Part shown: piece by piece, positions 9,682 to 19,658 of the stretch
How the letters are laid out: the number at the start of each line of letters is the position of its first letter
Position numbering within the stretch: the first letter of the stretch is position 1
Source: Burkholderiaceae bacterium
GTDB lineage: Bacteria; Pseudomonadota; Gammaproteobacteria; Burkholderiales; Burkholderiaceae_D
Assembly: GCA_031291325.1 (NCBI GenBank)
Contig: JARLJG010000050.1
Coordinates: forward strand, 62,001 to 126,000
DNA: 64,000 nt
Reading direction: 5' to 3'
Notes under the pieces: model-generated
The model's database searches: none
Seen by the model: the letters and a program-made list of their open reading frames with translations, nothing else
Told to the model about the DNA's origin: nothing
Program-made: the position numbers and the translations under genes

Positions 9682-10392
9682 TTAGTTTGCCGCGTCCGGT
9701 TTGGCGGCAGCGTGGCTGGTGTGACGGATGTCCTTGCCTTCGACGATGTAAATCACGTACTCGGCGATATTCTTGCAATGGTCGCCGATGCGTTCGATGG
9801 CCTTGGCGACCCACAGCGTATCGAGCGCCGCCGAAATCGTGCGCGGATCTTCCATCATGAAAGTAATCACGTTGCGCATGATCGAGCGGAACTCGTGATC
9901 GATGAAATCGTCTTGCGAAATGATCTTCAGCGCCTGCTCTTCGTCCAACCGGGCGAAGGCATCGAGCGCATCGTGCAGCATGTCGCCGGTGGAAGCGGCA
10001 ATCACGCGCACGGTCTCGAAATGATTGATCGTGGTCACGCCGCGCTCCTGGATATTCTTGGCCGCGCGCGCGATCTTGCTGGCTTCGTCGCCGATGCGTT
10101 CGAGGTCGGTAATCACCTTGAGCGTCGCCATCACGGTGCGCAAGTCGTTGGCGGTCGGTTGCCGCCGCACGATAAGGTGGCTGCAAGTGTCGTCCAGCGT
10201 CACTTCCAGGCGGTTGACGTTTTCGTCGGCCTTGATGATCTGTTCGGCCTGCTCGACGTTGCCGCTGCGAAAGCAGGCAATAGCGTCGGTGAACTGGCTT
10301 TCCACCAATCCGCCCATCAACAAGACTTTGGAGCGAATATCTTCAAGATCTTGATCGTATTGCTTCGAAGAGTGTTCACCCGGCATCTTCAT
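9682..10392 (-). CDS. phoU: Phosphate transport regulator PhoU
   Basis: PhoU links the Pst transporter to PhoR, keeping the kinase inactive when phosphate is plentiful and limiting uptake. The 236-residue all-helical protein has two repeated three-helix halves. Metal-site motifs of the type ERIGD appear in DLERIGDEASKIA (first half) and AIERIGDHCKNIAEYV (second half). Start ATG at 10392 with AGGAG directly upstream. It follows pstB by 79 bases. Confidence 0.96.
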   Translation of the reverse strand: MKMPGEHSSKQYDQDLEDIRSKVLLMGGLVESQFTDAIACFRSGNVEQAEQIIKADENVNRLEVTLDDTCSHLIVRRQPTANDLRTVMATLKVITDLERIGDEASKIARAAKNIQERGVTTINHFETVRVIAASTGDMLHDALDAFARLDEEQALKIISQDDFIDHEFRSIMRNVITFMMEDPRTISAALDTLWVAKAIERIGDHCKNIAEYVIYIVEGKDIRHTSHAAAKPDAAN

Positions 10393-10471
10393 TCTCCTAA
10401 ATAATTTTCTAACTGGTCGTCGCTTGCAATTCGGTTGGCGGCAACATCCGCAGCATCTCAGCCTACCCTGA

Positions 10472-11269
10472 TTAACCGAAGCGGCCAGTAATATAGTCTT
10501 GCGTTTCCTTCTTGTCCGGGTTCATGAAAATCTGGTCGGTTTCACCAAATTCCACCAACTCGCCAAGATACATATACGCAGTGTAATCCGAACAGCGCGC
10601 CGCCTGTTGCATATTGTGCGTGACGATCGTGATGGTGTAATCGCCCTTCAATTCGCTGATCAACTCTTCGATCTTGGCGGTCGAAATCGGATCCAGCGCC
10701 GAGGTCGGCTCGTCGAGCAGCAGCACATCGGGCTTGACAGCCACGCCGCGCGCGATGCACAAACGCTGCTGCTGTCCGCCGGACAGGCTCAAACCGCTCT
10801 TGTTCAGCTTGTCCTTGACCTCGGTCCACAGCGCCGCCTTGTTCAACGCCCATTCGACGCGCTCGTCCATTTCGCCTTTCGGCAGGTTTTCATACAAGCG
10901 CACGCCGAAGGCGATATTGTCGTACACCGTCATCGGAAACGGCGTCGGCTTTTGGAACACCATGCCGACCTTGGCGCGCAGCATGTTCACGTCTTGCCCC
11001 GGATCCAGGATATTGTGCCCGTTATACATGATCTTGCCTTCCGCGCGTTGCCCCGGATACAGGTCGTACATGCGATTGAGCGTGCGCAGCAGGGTCGACT
11101 TGCCGCAGCCGGACGGTCCGATAAAGGCGGTGACCTTTTTCTCATGAATCTTCAGGTTGATATGTTTCAATCCCTGAAAGTTCCCATAGAAAAAATTTAA
11201 CCCGGAAATTTCAATGGTCGTCTTATTGCCGGCAGTCGCAGGTGTTTGCGCAGGTATTGGATTAATCAT
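10472..11269 (-). CDS. pstB: Phosphate ABC transporter ATP-binding subunit
   Basis: The ATPase of the high-affinity phosphate importer. Walker [10 protein letters not shown] (51-59), signature LSGGQQQR, Walker [14 protein letters not shown] and the switch His in VTHNMQQA are all present in 265 residues. It acts on the cytoplasmic face with PstC and PstA. The order pstS-pstC-pstA-pstB-phoU matches the classic operon. Start is ATG at 11269, 20 bases after the pstA stop. Confidence 0.97.
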   Translation of the reverse strand: MINPIPAQTPATAGNKTTIEISGLNFFYGNFQGLKHINLKIHEKKVTAFIGPSGCGKSTLLRTLNRMYDLYPGQRAEGKIMYNGHNILDPGQDVNMLRAKVGMVFQKPTPFPMTVYDNIAFGVRLYENLPKGEMDERVEWALNKAALWTEVKDKLNKSGLSLSGGQQQRLCIARGVAVKPDVLLLDEPTSALDPISTAKIEELISELKGDYTITIVTHNMQQAARCSDYTAYMYLGELVEFGETDQIFMNPDKKETQDYITGRFG

Positions 11270-11289
11270 GTCGATCGAATAGAAGAATT

Positions 11290-12138
11290 TTAACCCGGAA
11301 CTTTTTGGGTGGATAAGAGACGCGAGAGAATATTCAGCGCCAATACGCTGAAGGTGATCAAGAGCGCAGCGCCCCAGCCGAGCGTGATCCAGTTATCGTT
11401 GGCGCTCATGGCGAATTGATTGATGACCAGGGGCAAATTCGCCATCGCGCCATTCATGTTCACGCTGAAAAACTGATTGCCGAATGCGGTAAACAACAGC
11501 GGCGCGGTTTCGCCGGAAATGCGCGCGATCGCCAACAGCACGCCCGTGATGACGCCAGCCTTGACTGCCCGCAGCCGAACCAGGGTCGCCACTTTCCAGC
11601 GCGGTGCGCCAAGCGCGAACGCCGCTTCGCGCAAGCTGGTCGGCACCAGGTTGAGCATATTGTCGGTAGTGCGCACGATCACCGGAATGGCGATCAGCGA
11701 AATCGCAAAGCTGCCGGCCCAACCCGAAAAATGGTGGATATTGGCAACGTAGATCGTGTAGACGAACAAGCCGATCACGATCGATGGCGCGGACAACATG
11801 ATGTCGGTCACAAATCGCGTGATTTGCGCAAACTTGCTCACTTCGCCATATTCGGCCAGGTAAATGCCGGCCAGGATGCCGATCGGGGTGCTGATTAGCG
11901 TGCCGACGCCTACCATCAACAGGCTGCCGACGATGGCATTCATCAAGCCGCCGCCTGTGCTGTCAGGTCCTGGTGTGGTTTCGGTAAACATTGCCAGGTT
12001 GACTGCGCCGAACCCCTTGATCAGCAACATGACCAAAATCCAGGCCAAAAAGCCGACGCCGACGATCATCGCCAAAAACGACAGGCTGATGCCGAACCGA
12101 TGAACCCACAGCCTTCTACGATAGATGGGATTGATCAT
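11290..12138 (-). CDS. pstA: Phosphate ABC transporter permease PstA
   Basis: Inner-membrane permease of 282 residues with about six membrane segments. The cytoplasmic coupling loop is visible as [21 protein letters not shown], the EAA motif that contacts PstB. The ATG at 12138 directly abuts the pstC stop codon (12139-12141), indicating translational coupling. It pairs with PstC to form the channel. Confidence 0.96.
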   Translation of the reverse strand: MINPIYRRRLWVHRFGISLSFLAMIVGVGFLAWILVMLLIKGFGAVNLAMFTETTPGPDSTGGGLMNAIVGSLLMVGVGTLISTPIGILAGIYLAEYGEVSKFAQITRFVTDIMLSAPSIVIGLFVYTIYVANIHHFSGWAGSFAISLIAIPVIVRTTDNMLNLVPTSLREAAFALGAPRWKVATLVRLRAVKAGVITGVLLAIARISGETAPLLFTAFGNQFFSVNMNGAMANLPLVINQFAMSANDNWITLGWGAALLITFSVLALNILSRLLSTQKVPG

Positions 12139-13167
12139 TTATTTGGCCCCCTCTCTGCGGGCCATTGCCACCAGCATCAATTTAGCTGCCGACAAGACAA
12201 TGAAAGTCAGGATGAACAGGATCAGGCCCAGCGCCAGCAGCGACGACATATGCAACACCGTATCGGCCTCGCCGAACTCGTTGGCCAGCGTCGAAGCGAT
12301 GCTGTTTCCAGGCGCAAACAGCGACCAGGACAATTGATTGGCGTTGCCGATCACGAAGGTGACAGCCATCGTTTCACCCAGCGCCCGACCCAGCCCCAGC
12401 ATCACGCCGCCGACCACGCCGATTTTGGTATATGGCAAAACCACCTTGCGCACCACTTCCCATTTGGTGCAACCGAGCGCGTAGGCCGATTCTTTCAACA
12501 CCGCCGGCACCACTTCGAACACATCGCGCATCACCGACGCGATGAATGGAATAATCATGATGGCCAACACAAAACCCGCCGTCAGCACGCCGATGCCATT
12601 CATCGGGCCACCGAACAACTTGCCGATCACCGGCAGTTCGCCCAGGCTATGCTGGAGCAAGGGCTCCACATATTCGGCGCAAAACGGCGCGAAAACAAAC
12701 AAGCCCCACATGCCGTAGATAATACTGGGCACGCCGGCCAGCAATTCGACTGCCGTGCCCATCGGGCGGCGCAGCCAGGCGGGGCAGATTTCGGTCAGAA
12801 ACAGCGCGATCCCGAAACTGACCGGGAAGGCGATCAAAAGCGCAATACCCGATGTCACCAGGGTGCCGACGATGGCGATCAGTGCGCCGTATTCCTCGCC
12901 GACCGGATCCCAATTGGCGGTGACAAAAAATGCCGGGCCGAAGTGAGACAGCGCCGGCCATGCGCCGATAATCAGCGAGACGATAATGCCGACCAGCACC
13001 AACAAGACGCTCAGCGCAAACGCCAGCGTCAGCTTATGGAAAATAAAATCCTGCAGCCGCTGTGCGCGCATGGTCGCCAGCAGCGCATGATCGACTAACG
13101 GAGCGGTATCGGTTTTTGAAGTAGCGTCCACGGCAGGAATGGGAATCGTAGAAATATTTGCACTCAT
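12139..13167 (-). CDS. pstC: Phosphate ABC transporter permease PstC
   Basis: The second permease subunit, 342 residues with six or seven membrane segments and the EAA-type loop [21 protein letters not shown] ~35-residue hydrophilic N-terminal extension precedes the first segment. It receives phosphate from PstS. ATG at 13167 is 90 bases after the pstS stop; that gap holds a stem-loop that may lower expression of everything after pstS. Confidence 0.96.
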   Translation of the reverse strand: MSANISTIPIPAVDATSKTDTAPLVDHALLATMRAQRLQDFIFHKLTLAFALSVLLVLVGIIVSLIIGAWPALSHFGPAFFVTANWDPVGEEYGALIAIVGTLVTSGIALLIAFPVSFGIALFLTEICPAWLRRPMGTAVELLAGVPSIIYGMWGLFVFAPFCAEYVEPLLQHSLGELPVIGKLFGGPMNGIGVLTAGFVLAIMIIPFIASVMRDVFEVVPAVLKESAYALGCTKWEVVRKVVLPYTKIGVVGGVMLGLGRALGETMAVTFVIGNANQLSWSLFAPGNSIASTLANEFGEADTVLHMSSLLALGLILFILTFIVLSAAKLMLVAMARREGAK

Positions 13168-13193
13168 AGGCAGGACACGGGTCTGGGCTTGAA

Positions 13194-13238
13194 AGCCACG
13201 CTTGCACCACCCAAGAAGGGCTGATTCAAGACGTGGCT
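13194..13238 (-). terminator. Stem-loop between pstS and pstC
   Basis: AGCCACG (13194-13200) pairs with CGTGGCT (13232-13238), and an inner CCC/GGG (13210-13212, 13218-13220) extends the fold. There is no long U tract. A partial terminator or 3'-end stabiliser here would explain higher PstS than PstCAB levels, as seen in other pst operons; function is inferred. Confidence 0.4.
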
Positions 13239-13257
13239 CTTTGATTGCTTGTCGTGC

Positions 13258-14301
13258 TTACCAGACAGCCTTGCCCGCGCTGTCCTTGACATTGGCCTTC
13301 CAGGAATCCTGCACCAGCTTGATCACGGTAGCCGGCAACGGCACATAGTCCAGTTCGACCGCCATTGCAGTTCCGTTCTTGTACGACCAATCGAAGAATT
13401 TCAACACTTCCTTGGCGTTGGCAGGATTGGCTTCGACCTTGTGCATCAGGATGAAGGTCGCGCCCGTGATCGGCCAGCTGGTCTTGCCGGCTTGGTCGGT
13501 CAACACCACGCCGAAACCCGGCGTCTTGGCCCATTCGGCGCCGGCAGCGGCAGCTTTGAAGTTATCTTCGGTCGGTTCGACGAATTGACCATCGTGATTC
13601 TTCAACTGCGCATATTCCATCTTGTTTTTCTTGGCGTATGCGTATTCGACATAGCCGATCGCGCCCTTGATGCGCGACACGTTGGCGGCCACGCCTTCGT
13701 TGCCTTTACCGCCCATGCCGGCCGGCCATTTGACCGCAGTGCCGGCGCCGACTGTCGTCTTGAATTCGGCATTGGTTTTCGACAGATAGTCGGTGAACAG
13801 GAACGAGGTGCCGGAACTGTCGGCACGATGCACGACCGTGATTTCGTCGCCTGGCAGCTTGACGCCAGGATTCAATGCGGCGATCTCAGGCGCGTTCCAC
13901 TTGGTGATCTTGCCAAGATAGATGCCAGCCAGCACGTCGCCGGTCAACTTCAATTGACCTGCCTTGATGCCCTCGAGATTGAAGACCGGAACCACGCCGC
14001 CCATCACCGTCGGGAATTGCACCAGGCCGTCGGCATCCAGCTCTTCCGCTTTCAACGGCATGTCCGACGCGCCGAAGTCGACGGTCTTCGCCTTGATTTG
14101 CTTGATGCCGCCGCCCGAACCGATCGGCTGGTAATTCAAGCCGTTGCCGGTGGCAGCCTTGTAGGACTCGGCCCACTTGGAATAAACCGGCGCCGGGAAA
14201 GTGGCGCCTGCGCCTGTCATATCGGCAGCATTCGCCGTCGAGCCTGCAAGCATTGCGCCAACCGCCAAAGCCACCATCGTAAACATGTGATTCAGTCGCA
14301 T
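13258..14301 (-). CDS. pstS: Periplasmic phosphate-binding protein PstS
   Basis: The substrate-binding protein of the Pst importer, 347 residues. A Sec signal peptide ends at about TANA-AD (residue 25-26). The mature start ADMTGAGATFPAPVYSKWAE and the ligand loops GSGGG and RADSSGTSFLF are typical of PstS. Start ATG at 14301, with a GGAGA ribosome site. It is the first gene of a seven-gene operon and has a Pho box with matched -10 just upstream. Confidence 0.97.
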   Translation of the reverse strand: MRLNHMFTMVALAVGAMLAGSTANAADMTGAGATFPAPVYSKWAESYKAATGNGLNYQPIGSGGGIKQIKAKTVDFGASDMPLKAEELDADGLVQFPTVMGGVVPVFNLEGIKAGQLKLTGDVLAGIYLGKITKWNAPEIAALNPGVKLPGDEITVVHRADSSGTSFLFTDYLSKTNAEFKTTVGAGTAVKWPAGMGGKGNEGVAANVSRIKGAIGYVEYAYAKKNKMEYAQLKNHDGQFVEPTEDNFKAAAAGAEWAKTPGFGVVLTDQAGKTSWPITGATFILMHKVEANPANAKEVLKFFDWSYKNGTAMAVELDYVPLPATVIKLVQDSWKANVKDSAGKAVW

Positions 14302-14336
14302 ATCATTCTCCAGTTAGACTAAATATAATGGTGCGA

Positions 14337-14370
14337 ACTGTATCCGACAATTGTGACACGTTTATGACGG
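14337..14370 (-). promoter_or_regulatory. Pho box and -10 of the pst-pho operon
   Basis: On the minus strand CCGTCATAAACGTGTCACA (14352-14370) carries two TGTCA-type half-sites 11 bases apart, close to the PhoB consensus. A TACAGT (14337-14342) lies 9 bases downstream and fits the -10 position of a PhoB-activated promoter lacking a normal -35. pstS starts at 14301. Confidence 0.7.
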
Positions 14371-14412
14371 TGACGAAAATCCTGTCATAAATCATTCTTA
14401 TTCACCTTTTTT

Positions 14413-14446
14413 ATGTCATTAACTTGTCACAAAGACTCATTACACT
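14413..14446 (+). promoter_or_regulatory. Pho box and -10 of ppk1-sixA
   Basis: ATGTCATTAACTTGTCACA (14413-14431) has exact TGTCA half-sites at 14414 and 14425, 11 bases apart. TACACT (14441-14446) follows 9 bases later as a plausible -10. A further lone TGTCA lies at 14383. The arrangement mirrors the pstS side and points to PhoB control of polyphosphate synthesis. Confidence 0.65.
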
Positions 14447-14480
14447 CAGAATAGATTAATTAGCACCATAATTTCGACAG

Positions 14481-16583
14481 ATGAACAAAAACAGCGAACC
14501 GAATCCTCCAACCGCTTTAGCTCTTTCAAAAAGCAGTATCTATTTAAATCGGGAACTGTCGCAGTTGGCATTCAATCGCCGCGTCCTGTGCCAGGCAGAA
14601 GACAGCACGGTTCCCCTTTTGGAGCGGTTGCGCTATTTGTGCATCGTCAGCAACAATCTTGATGAATTCTTCGAGGTGCGGATTGCCAGCTTGCTGGCGC
14701 AAGGCCGGATCGATGGCGAAACCAGGGAAACGCCGGCACTCGTTGCCGCACTGGAGCGCACCAGCATCGAATGCCACCAGGTTGTTGAGCGGCAATATAC
14801 AATACTGAACGAAGAAATCCTGCCGCAATTGTCGGATCAGGGAATTCATTTGTTGCGCGACCAGGATCGCAGCGACATGCAGCGCGCCTGGGTAAAAGCC
14901 TACTTCGACCGCGAAGTCCGACCGCTATTGACGCCGATCGGACTCGACCCAGCCCATCCTTTTCCGCAAGTGGTCAACAAGAGCTTGAATTTCATCGTCG
15001 AGCTGTCAGGCAAGGATGCATTTGGCCGGGGCACCGCGATTGCCATCGTCAAAGCGCCACGCGTGTTGCCGCGCGTCATTCAATTGCCGACCGATCCCGG
15101 CACGCAGGGATTGTCATTTTGCTTATTGTCGTCGGTTATCCATGCGCATATTGCCGATATGTTCACCGGGCGCGAAGTGTTGTCGTATTCGCAGTTTCGC
15201 GTCACGCGCAACAGCGACCTGTGGGTGGACGAAGAAGAAGTCAAGAATCTTCGCCAAGCGTTGCAGGGCGAGTTGCAAAGTCGTCAGTTCGGCGTCGCCG
15301 TGCGCCTCGAAGTCGCCAAGAATTGCCCGCCGCAATTGTCGAACTTCCTGCTGGAACAGTTTTCGATCAACAAGAATCGCCTGTATGCGGTCGATGGTCC
15401 GGTGAACATGGTGCGCTTATCCGAACTGATCGAGCACGCCGGACATCCCGACTTGCGCTTTCCGGCATTTGTCCCGGCAATACCGCCAAAGCTGGTCGGC
15501 GCCGACATTTTTTCACTACTGAAAAAACAAGACGTTCTGCTGCATCATCCGTTTCAGTCGTTTCAGCCGGTGGTGGAGTTTATCCGCGCCGCCGCCTACG
15601 ACCCCGACGTGGTTGCGATCAAGCAAACGATCTACCGCACCGGCATGAATTCGGACTTGATGGAGTCGCTGATTACCGCCGCGCAGCGCGGCAAGGAAGT
15701 CACGGTCATCGTCGAATTGATGGCGCGCTTCGACGAAGAAGCCAATATCAACTGGGCCGACCGGCTGGAGCGGGTTGGCGCGCAAGTGGTGTACGGCGTG
15801 GTGGGTTTGAAGACCCACGCCAAGATGGCTTTCGTGATTCGCCGCGAAGAAGGCAAGCTCACTTACTATTCGCATCTGGGCACCGGCAACTATCATCCGA
15901 CCACGACCAAGCTGTACACCGACTTCGGCCTGTTGACCGCCAATCCCGATCTGTGCACCGAAGTCAATGAGATATTTATCCACTTGACCAGCCTGACCAA
16001 GCCGAAGAAATTGCATTTTCTGTGGCTGGCGCCGTTCGCGCTGCAAAAGGAATTCATCCGCGCCATCCGCAACGAGGCGCGCATCGCCCGCGAAGGACGC
16101 CCCGGCGTCATCATCGCCAAGATGAATGCGCTGCTCGACGAATCGGTGATCCGCGCGCTGTATGCCGCTTCGGCCGATGGCGTCAAGATCGACTTGATCG
16201 TGCGCGGCGCCTGCGCGTTGCGGCCCGGCTTGCCGGGCTTGTCGGAAAACATCCGGGTGCGCTCGATCATCGGGCGCTTCCTGGAACACAGCCGCATTTT
16301 CTATTTCCGCAACGATCTGGCGCACGATGTTTACCTCGGCAGTGCCGACTGGATGAACCGCAACCTGTTCCGCCGCATCGAAGTGGCTTTCCCTGTGCTG
16401 GACAAAGCGCTCAAGAAGCGCGTCATCACCGAAGGCCTGCATCCATATTTGAAAGACAATACCAACTCGTGGGAACTGGACTCTTCCGGTCAATACCAAC
16501 GACGCAAGCCGCGCCTGCGGCAAACGCCGTTCACTGCGCAAAAGTTCTTGATGCAGACACTGGCGCCGCCCCCTTCCACCTGA
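14481..16583 (+). CDS. ppk1: Polyphosphate kinase 1
   Basis: PPK1 makes polyphosphate from ATP reversibly. The 700-residue length is normal. The N-terminal domain begins YLNRELSQLAFNRRVL; the PLD-like halves carry the active-site histidines His446 (VGLKTHAKMAF) and His603 (RFLEHSRIFYF), equivalent to the paired histidines of the E. coli enzyme. Start ATG at 14481, downstream of its own Pho box. sixA follows after 10 bases. Divergent from pstS, so phosphate uptake and storage appear co-regulated. Confidence 0.97.
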   Translation: MNKNSEPNPPTALALSKSSIYLNRELSQLAFNRRVLCQAEDSTVPLLERLRYLCIVSNNLDEFFEVRIASLLAQGRIDGETRETPALVAALERTSIECHQVVERQYTILNEEILPQLSDQGIHLLRDQDRSDMQRAWVKAYFDREVRPLLTPIGLDPAHPFPQVVNKSLNFIVELSGKDAFGRGTAIAIVKAPRVLPRVIQLPTDPGTQGLSFCLLSSVIHAHIADMFTGREVLSYSQFRVTRNSDLWVDEEEVKNLRQALQGELQSRQFGVAVRLEVAKNCPPQLSNFLLEQFSINKNRLYAVDGPVNMVRLSELIEHAGHPDLRFPAFVPAIPPKLVGADIFSLLKKQDVLLHHPFQSFQPVVEFIRAAAYDPDVVAIKQTIYRTGMNSDLMESLITAAQRGKEVTVIVELMARFDEEANINWADRLERVGAQVVYGVVGLKTHAKMAFVIRREEGKLTYYSHLGTGNYHPTTTKLYTDFGLLTANPDLCTEVNEIFIHLTSLTKPKKLHFLWLAPFALQKEFIRAIRNEARIAREGRPGVIIAKMNALLDESVIRALYAASADGVKIDLIVRGACALRPGLPGLSENIRVRSIIGRFLEHSRIFYFRNDLAHDVYLGSADWMNRNLFRRIEVAFPVLDKALKKRVITEGLHPYLKDNTNSWELDSSGQYQRRKPRLRQTPFTAQKFLMQTLAPPPST

Positions 16584-16593
16584 GACCACCGAT

Positions 16594-17052
16594 ATGGAAC
16601 TCATTCTATGGCGTCATGCCGAAGCCGAGCCGGGAGAACCGGACGAGGGCCGCGCACTCACCGCGAAAGGCCATAAGCAGGCCTGGAAAATGGCGGAATG
16701 GCTGGATCGGAATTTGCCCAATACTTGCCGAATCCTGGTCAGCCCGACCCGGCGCACCGTGCAAACGGCGGAAGCCTTGGGAAGAAAATTCAAGATCCAC
16801 CCCGGCCTGGCGCCCGACGCCACTGCCGAAGGCATAATCAGCGTGGTCAACTGGCCGGAAGGCCGCGAGCCGGTGTTGGTGGTCGGCCATCAGCCGACGC
16901 TGGGCCAGGTCGCCGCGCTGGTATTGACCGGCAGCGTGCAAGATTGGACAATCCGCAAATCGACCGCGCTCTGGATCGGCCAGAAAGATCGCGGCGACGC
17001 CTCGACCAATTATCTGAAAGCCGTGATGGCGCCGGATCTGCTGGCAAAATAG
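16594..17052 (+). CDS. sixA: Phosphohistidine phosphatase SixA
   Basis: A 152-residue histidine-phosphatase-superfamily protein. The N terminus MELILWRHAEAEPG holds the RHG-type site with catalytic His8, followed by the GR(A)LTAKG loop and Arg in SPTRRTVQTAE; the second His is in VVGHQPTLG. SixA removes phosphate from phosphohistidine on phosphotransfer proteins. The gap to ppk1 is only 10 bases, so they form an operon under the Pho box; the pairing is common in betaproteobacteria. Its physiological target here is unknown. Confidence 0.9.
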   Translation: MELILWRHAEAEPGEPDEGRALTAKGHKQAWKMAEWLDRNLPNTCRILVSPTRRTVQTAEALGRKFKIHPGLAPDATAEGIISVVNWPEGREPVLVVGHQPTLGQVAALVLTGSVQDWTIRKSTALWIGQKDRGDASTNYLKAVMAPDLLAK

Positions 17053-17077
17053 GCAGGCGTATTTCCCACTGTCGGCG

Positions 17078-17728
17078 TCATTTGGTCCCAAACAAGCGGT
17101 CACCGGCGTCGCCCAGGCCCGGTACGATGTACGCATGCTCGTTCAAGTGCGAATCGAGCGCCGCAATATACGTCTTGACCGCCGGGTGCGCTGCCTGAAA
17201 CACCTCTACCCCTTCGGGCGCGGCCACCAAAGCCAAAAAGCGGATTTGTTCCTGCGCCACGCCGCGCCGTCGCAGCACGTCGACCGCATGCACCGCCGAA
17301 TTGCCGGTCGCCAGCATCGGGTCGCAGACGATGAAGCTGCGGTCGGCCAAATCGGGCAGGCGCACCAGGTACTCGACCGGCTGCAAGGTCGCGGGATCGC
17401 GGTAGACGCCAATATGGCCGACACGCGCCGATGGGATCAAATCCAGCAAACCGTCGCTCATGCCGATACCGGCACGCAGCACCGGCACCACGACCAGCTT
17501 CTTGCCGGCGATGACGGGCGCATCCATCGCCGCTAACGGCGTTTCGATCGCCTTGGTGGTGAGCGGCAAATCGCGCGTGATCTCGTAGCCCATCAACAGC
17601 GTGATCTCGCGCAGCAAGGCGCGGAAACTGCGCGTCGACGCGTCTTTTTCGCGCATGTAGCTGAGCTTATGCTGGATCAGCGGATGATCGAGAATATACA
17701 GATTGGGAAAGCGCGGATCTTGTCGCAT
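17078..17728 (-). CDS. upp: Uracil phosphoribosyltransferase
   Basis: Salvages uracil to UMP with PRPP. The 216-residue protein has the PRPP loop [15 protein letters not shown], the N-terminal [12 protein letters not shown] and the uracil-binding C-terminal [17 protein letters not shown], all hallmark Upp sequences. ATG at 17728. It converges on sixA with a 25-base gap. Confidence 0.97.
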   Translation of the reverse strand: MRQDPRFPNLYILDHPLIQHKLSYMREKDASTRSFRALLREITLLMGYEITRDLPLTTKAIETPLAAMDAPVIAGKKLVVVPVLRAGIGMSDGLLDLIPSARVGHIGVYRDPATLQPVEYLVRLPDLADRSFIVCDPMLATGNSAVHAVDVLRRRGVAQEQIRFLALVAAPEGVEVFQAAHPAVKTYIAALDSHLNEHAYIVPGLGDAGDRLFGTK

Positions 17729-17763
17729 GGCGGTACTCGCAAATTGTGAGAGTCAATTTACGA

Positions 17764-18807
17764 TCAGGATACAGCAATCGCCGGACTGACGCGGAGGCCA
17801 GCCTTGCTTGGCAACACCGGATGCAAGAGCTGCAGGAATTGCTGGGTGGCGGCCTCCCACGAAAACGTCAGCGCATGCTGCCGCACTTCGCCGCGATTCA
17901 GGGTCAGCGCCTCGAAGCAGGCGCGCCGCAAGTCCTGATGCAAGCTGCCGGACTTGCCGGAGGCTACGACGTCGATCGGCCCTTCCACCGGATAGGCGGC
18001 AACCGGAACGCCGCAGGCCATCGCTTCCACCAGCACCAGGCCGAAGGTGTCGGTCATGCTCGGAAAGACGAACACGTCGGCGCAATTGTAATAACCGGGC
18101 AACTGCTCGTTCGACTTGGCGCCCAAAAACCGCGCCTGCGGATATTTCTTTTCCAGCTCTTCTTTTTGCGGGCCGTCGCCGATCAGCCATTTGGTGCCGG
18201 GCAATTCGATTTTCAGAAACGCTTCGACGTTCTTTTCCACCGCCAGCCGGCCGACATACAGAAACAACGGGCTCTCGATACACGAATCGTCGCCTTCCCT
18301 GGGCGCGAAGCGCTCGGTATCGACCCCGCGCCCCCACAGGCCAAGCCGGCGGAAGCCGCGCTCTTCCAGCGCCAGCTTGACGCGCGGCGTCGGCACCATG
18401 ATCGTCTTCGAGGGGCCGTGGAACCAGCGCAGCCAGCGATACGTCCAGGCCAGCGGGATCTTGGCGCGGGCATGCACGTATTCTGGAAAGCGGGTGTGGT
18501 AAGCGGTGGTGAAGGCGAGTCCGTGCCGCAGGCAATAGCGCCTGGCGGCCAAACCCATCGGCCCTTCGGTTGCGATGTGAATGCAATCGGGCGCGAACGA
18601 CGCCAGCCGGGACGCCACCTTGCCGTACGGTTTATAGGCCAGCCGGATATCGGGATAGGTGGGGCAAGCGAAGGTGCGCAACTCTTCTGGAGTGACAGTC
18701 AACACTTCATGATCCATGCTGCGCAAGCATGCGACCGTTGCCTTCAAAGTGTTGACTACGCCGTTGACCTGCGGTTCCCATGCATCCGTTACGACGGCGA
18801 TACGCAT
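17764..18807 (-). CDS. GT4-family glycosyltransferase, candidate phosphate-stress glycolipid synthase
   Basis: A 347-residue GT-B fold enzyme. The N terminus MRIAVVTDAWEPQVNGVVNT is typical of GT4 lipid glycosyltransferases, and the C-terminal donor site has the E-x7-E element around DTFGLVLVEAMACGVPVAA. ATG at 18807 overlaps the end of the phosphoesterase gene by 19 bases, so the two are co-translated. In alphaproteobacteria an Agt glycosyltransferase next to the PlcP phospholipase glycosylates diacylglycerol under phosphate starvation; by context this may be the counterpart. A GDP-mannose-dependent mannosyltransferase is the alternative. Sugar and acceptor are not readable from sequence. 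Confidence 0.8.
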   Translation of the reverse strand: MRIAVVTDAWEPQVNGVVNTLKATVACLRSMDHEVLTVTPEELRTFACPTYPDIRLAYKPYGKVASRLASFAPDCIHIATEGPMGLAARRYCLRHGLAFTTAYHTRFPEYVHARAKIPLAWTYRWLRWFHGPSKTIMVPTPRVKLALEERGFRRLGLWGRGVDTERFAPREGDDSCIESPLFLYVGRLAVEKNVEAFLKIELPGTKWLIGDGPQKEELEKKYPQARFLGAKSNEQLPGYYNCADVFVFPSMTDTFGLVLVEAMACGVPVAAYPVEGPIDVVASGKSGSLHQDLRRACFEALTLNRGEVRQHALTFSWEAATQQFLQLLHPVLPSKAGLRVSPAIAVS

Positions 18808-19658
18808 AACTCTCCGTCGTCGACCTCGGCCTCGACCGCATGTTTGCGGTGCTTGACGATTTCCTGCCAGGTCACCAGACGCAGTTGGCCCGCTTGATCT
18901 TCCACCAGCGCGGAGAGGCTTTCCACCCAGTCGCCGTCGTTGCAATAGGTGACGCCGTCGATTTCGCGGATTTCCGGCTTATGGATATGGCCGCAGATCA
19001 CGCCGTCCAGGCCGCGCCGTTTGGCTTCTTCGGCCAATGCCTCCTCGAACGAAGAGATGTAGTTGACCGCGTTCTTGACCTTCGATTTCAGGTATTGCGA
19101 CAGCGACCAGTACGGCAGGCCGGCGCGCGCGCGCCAGGCGTTATACCACTGGTTGAAGGTGAGGATCATCGTGTACAGGTTGTCGCCGACATAGGCCAGC
19201 CACTTGGCGCAAGCAATCACGCCGTCGAAACGGTCGCCGTGCAGCACCAGCATGCGCTTGCCGGCAGCAGTGGTGTGCACCATTTCGTCGCGCACCCGGA
19301 TGCCGCCGAAATCGAGGTCGATGAACTGGCGCACCGCTTCGTCGTGGTTGCCGGGCACGAAGATGACTTCGGTGCCCTTCTTGGCTTTCTTCAACACGGT
19401 CTGCACGATATTGTTATGCACCTGATCCCAATACCAGCGCCGCTTCAATTGCCAGCCGTCGACGATATCGCCGACCAGGTACAGCGTCTCGGACTCGGTG
19501 GCACGCAAGAATTCGAGCAGCCGGGCGGCCTGGCAACCGGTCGTGCCCAAATGGACGTCGGAGATCCAGATGGTGCGAAAACGGGTCGGCTCTTTCTTTC
19601 CGGGGCCAACTTTGGAACCCAGGAAAGCTGCGTCCAAAAATTGGTCTCTCGGTTTCAT
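18789..19658 (-). CDS. LpxH/PlcP-type metallophosphoesterase
   Basis: A 289-residue calcineurin-like phosphoesterase. All metal ligands are visible: ISDVHLGT, VGDIVDGW, PGNHDEA, LHGDRFD and CGHIHKPE. The family contains LpxH (lipid A synthesis) and the phospholipase C PlcP, which strips head groups from membrane phospholipids when phosphate is low. Its neighbours, olsB upstream (4-base ATGA overlap) and a glycosyltransferase downstream (19-base overlap), and the nearby pst-pho genes favour a PlcP role. This is inference; LpxH activity cannot be excluded without knowing whether another lpxH exists. Confidence 0.8.
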   Translation of the reverse strand: MKPRDQFLDAAFLGSKVGPGKKEPTRFRTIWISDVHLGTTGCQAARLLEFLRATESETLYLVGDIVDGWQLKRRWYWDQVHNNIVQTVLKKAKKGTEVIFVPGNHDEAVRQFIDLDFGGIRVRDEMVHTTAAGKRMLVLHGDRFDGVIACAKWLAYVGDNLYTMILTFNQWYNAWRARAGLPYWSLSQYLKSKVKNAVNYISSFEEALAEEAKRRGLDGVICGHIHKPEIREIDGVTYCNDGDWVESLSALVEDQAGQLRLVTWQEIVKHRKHAVEAEVDDGELCVSPS

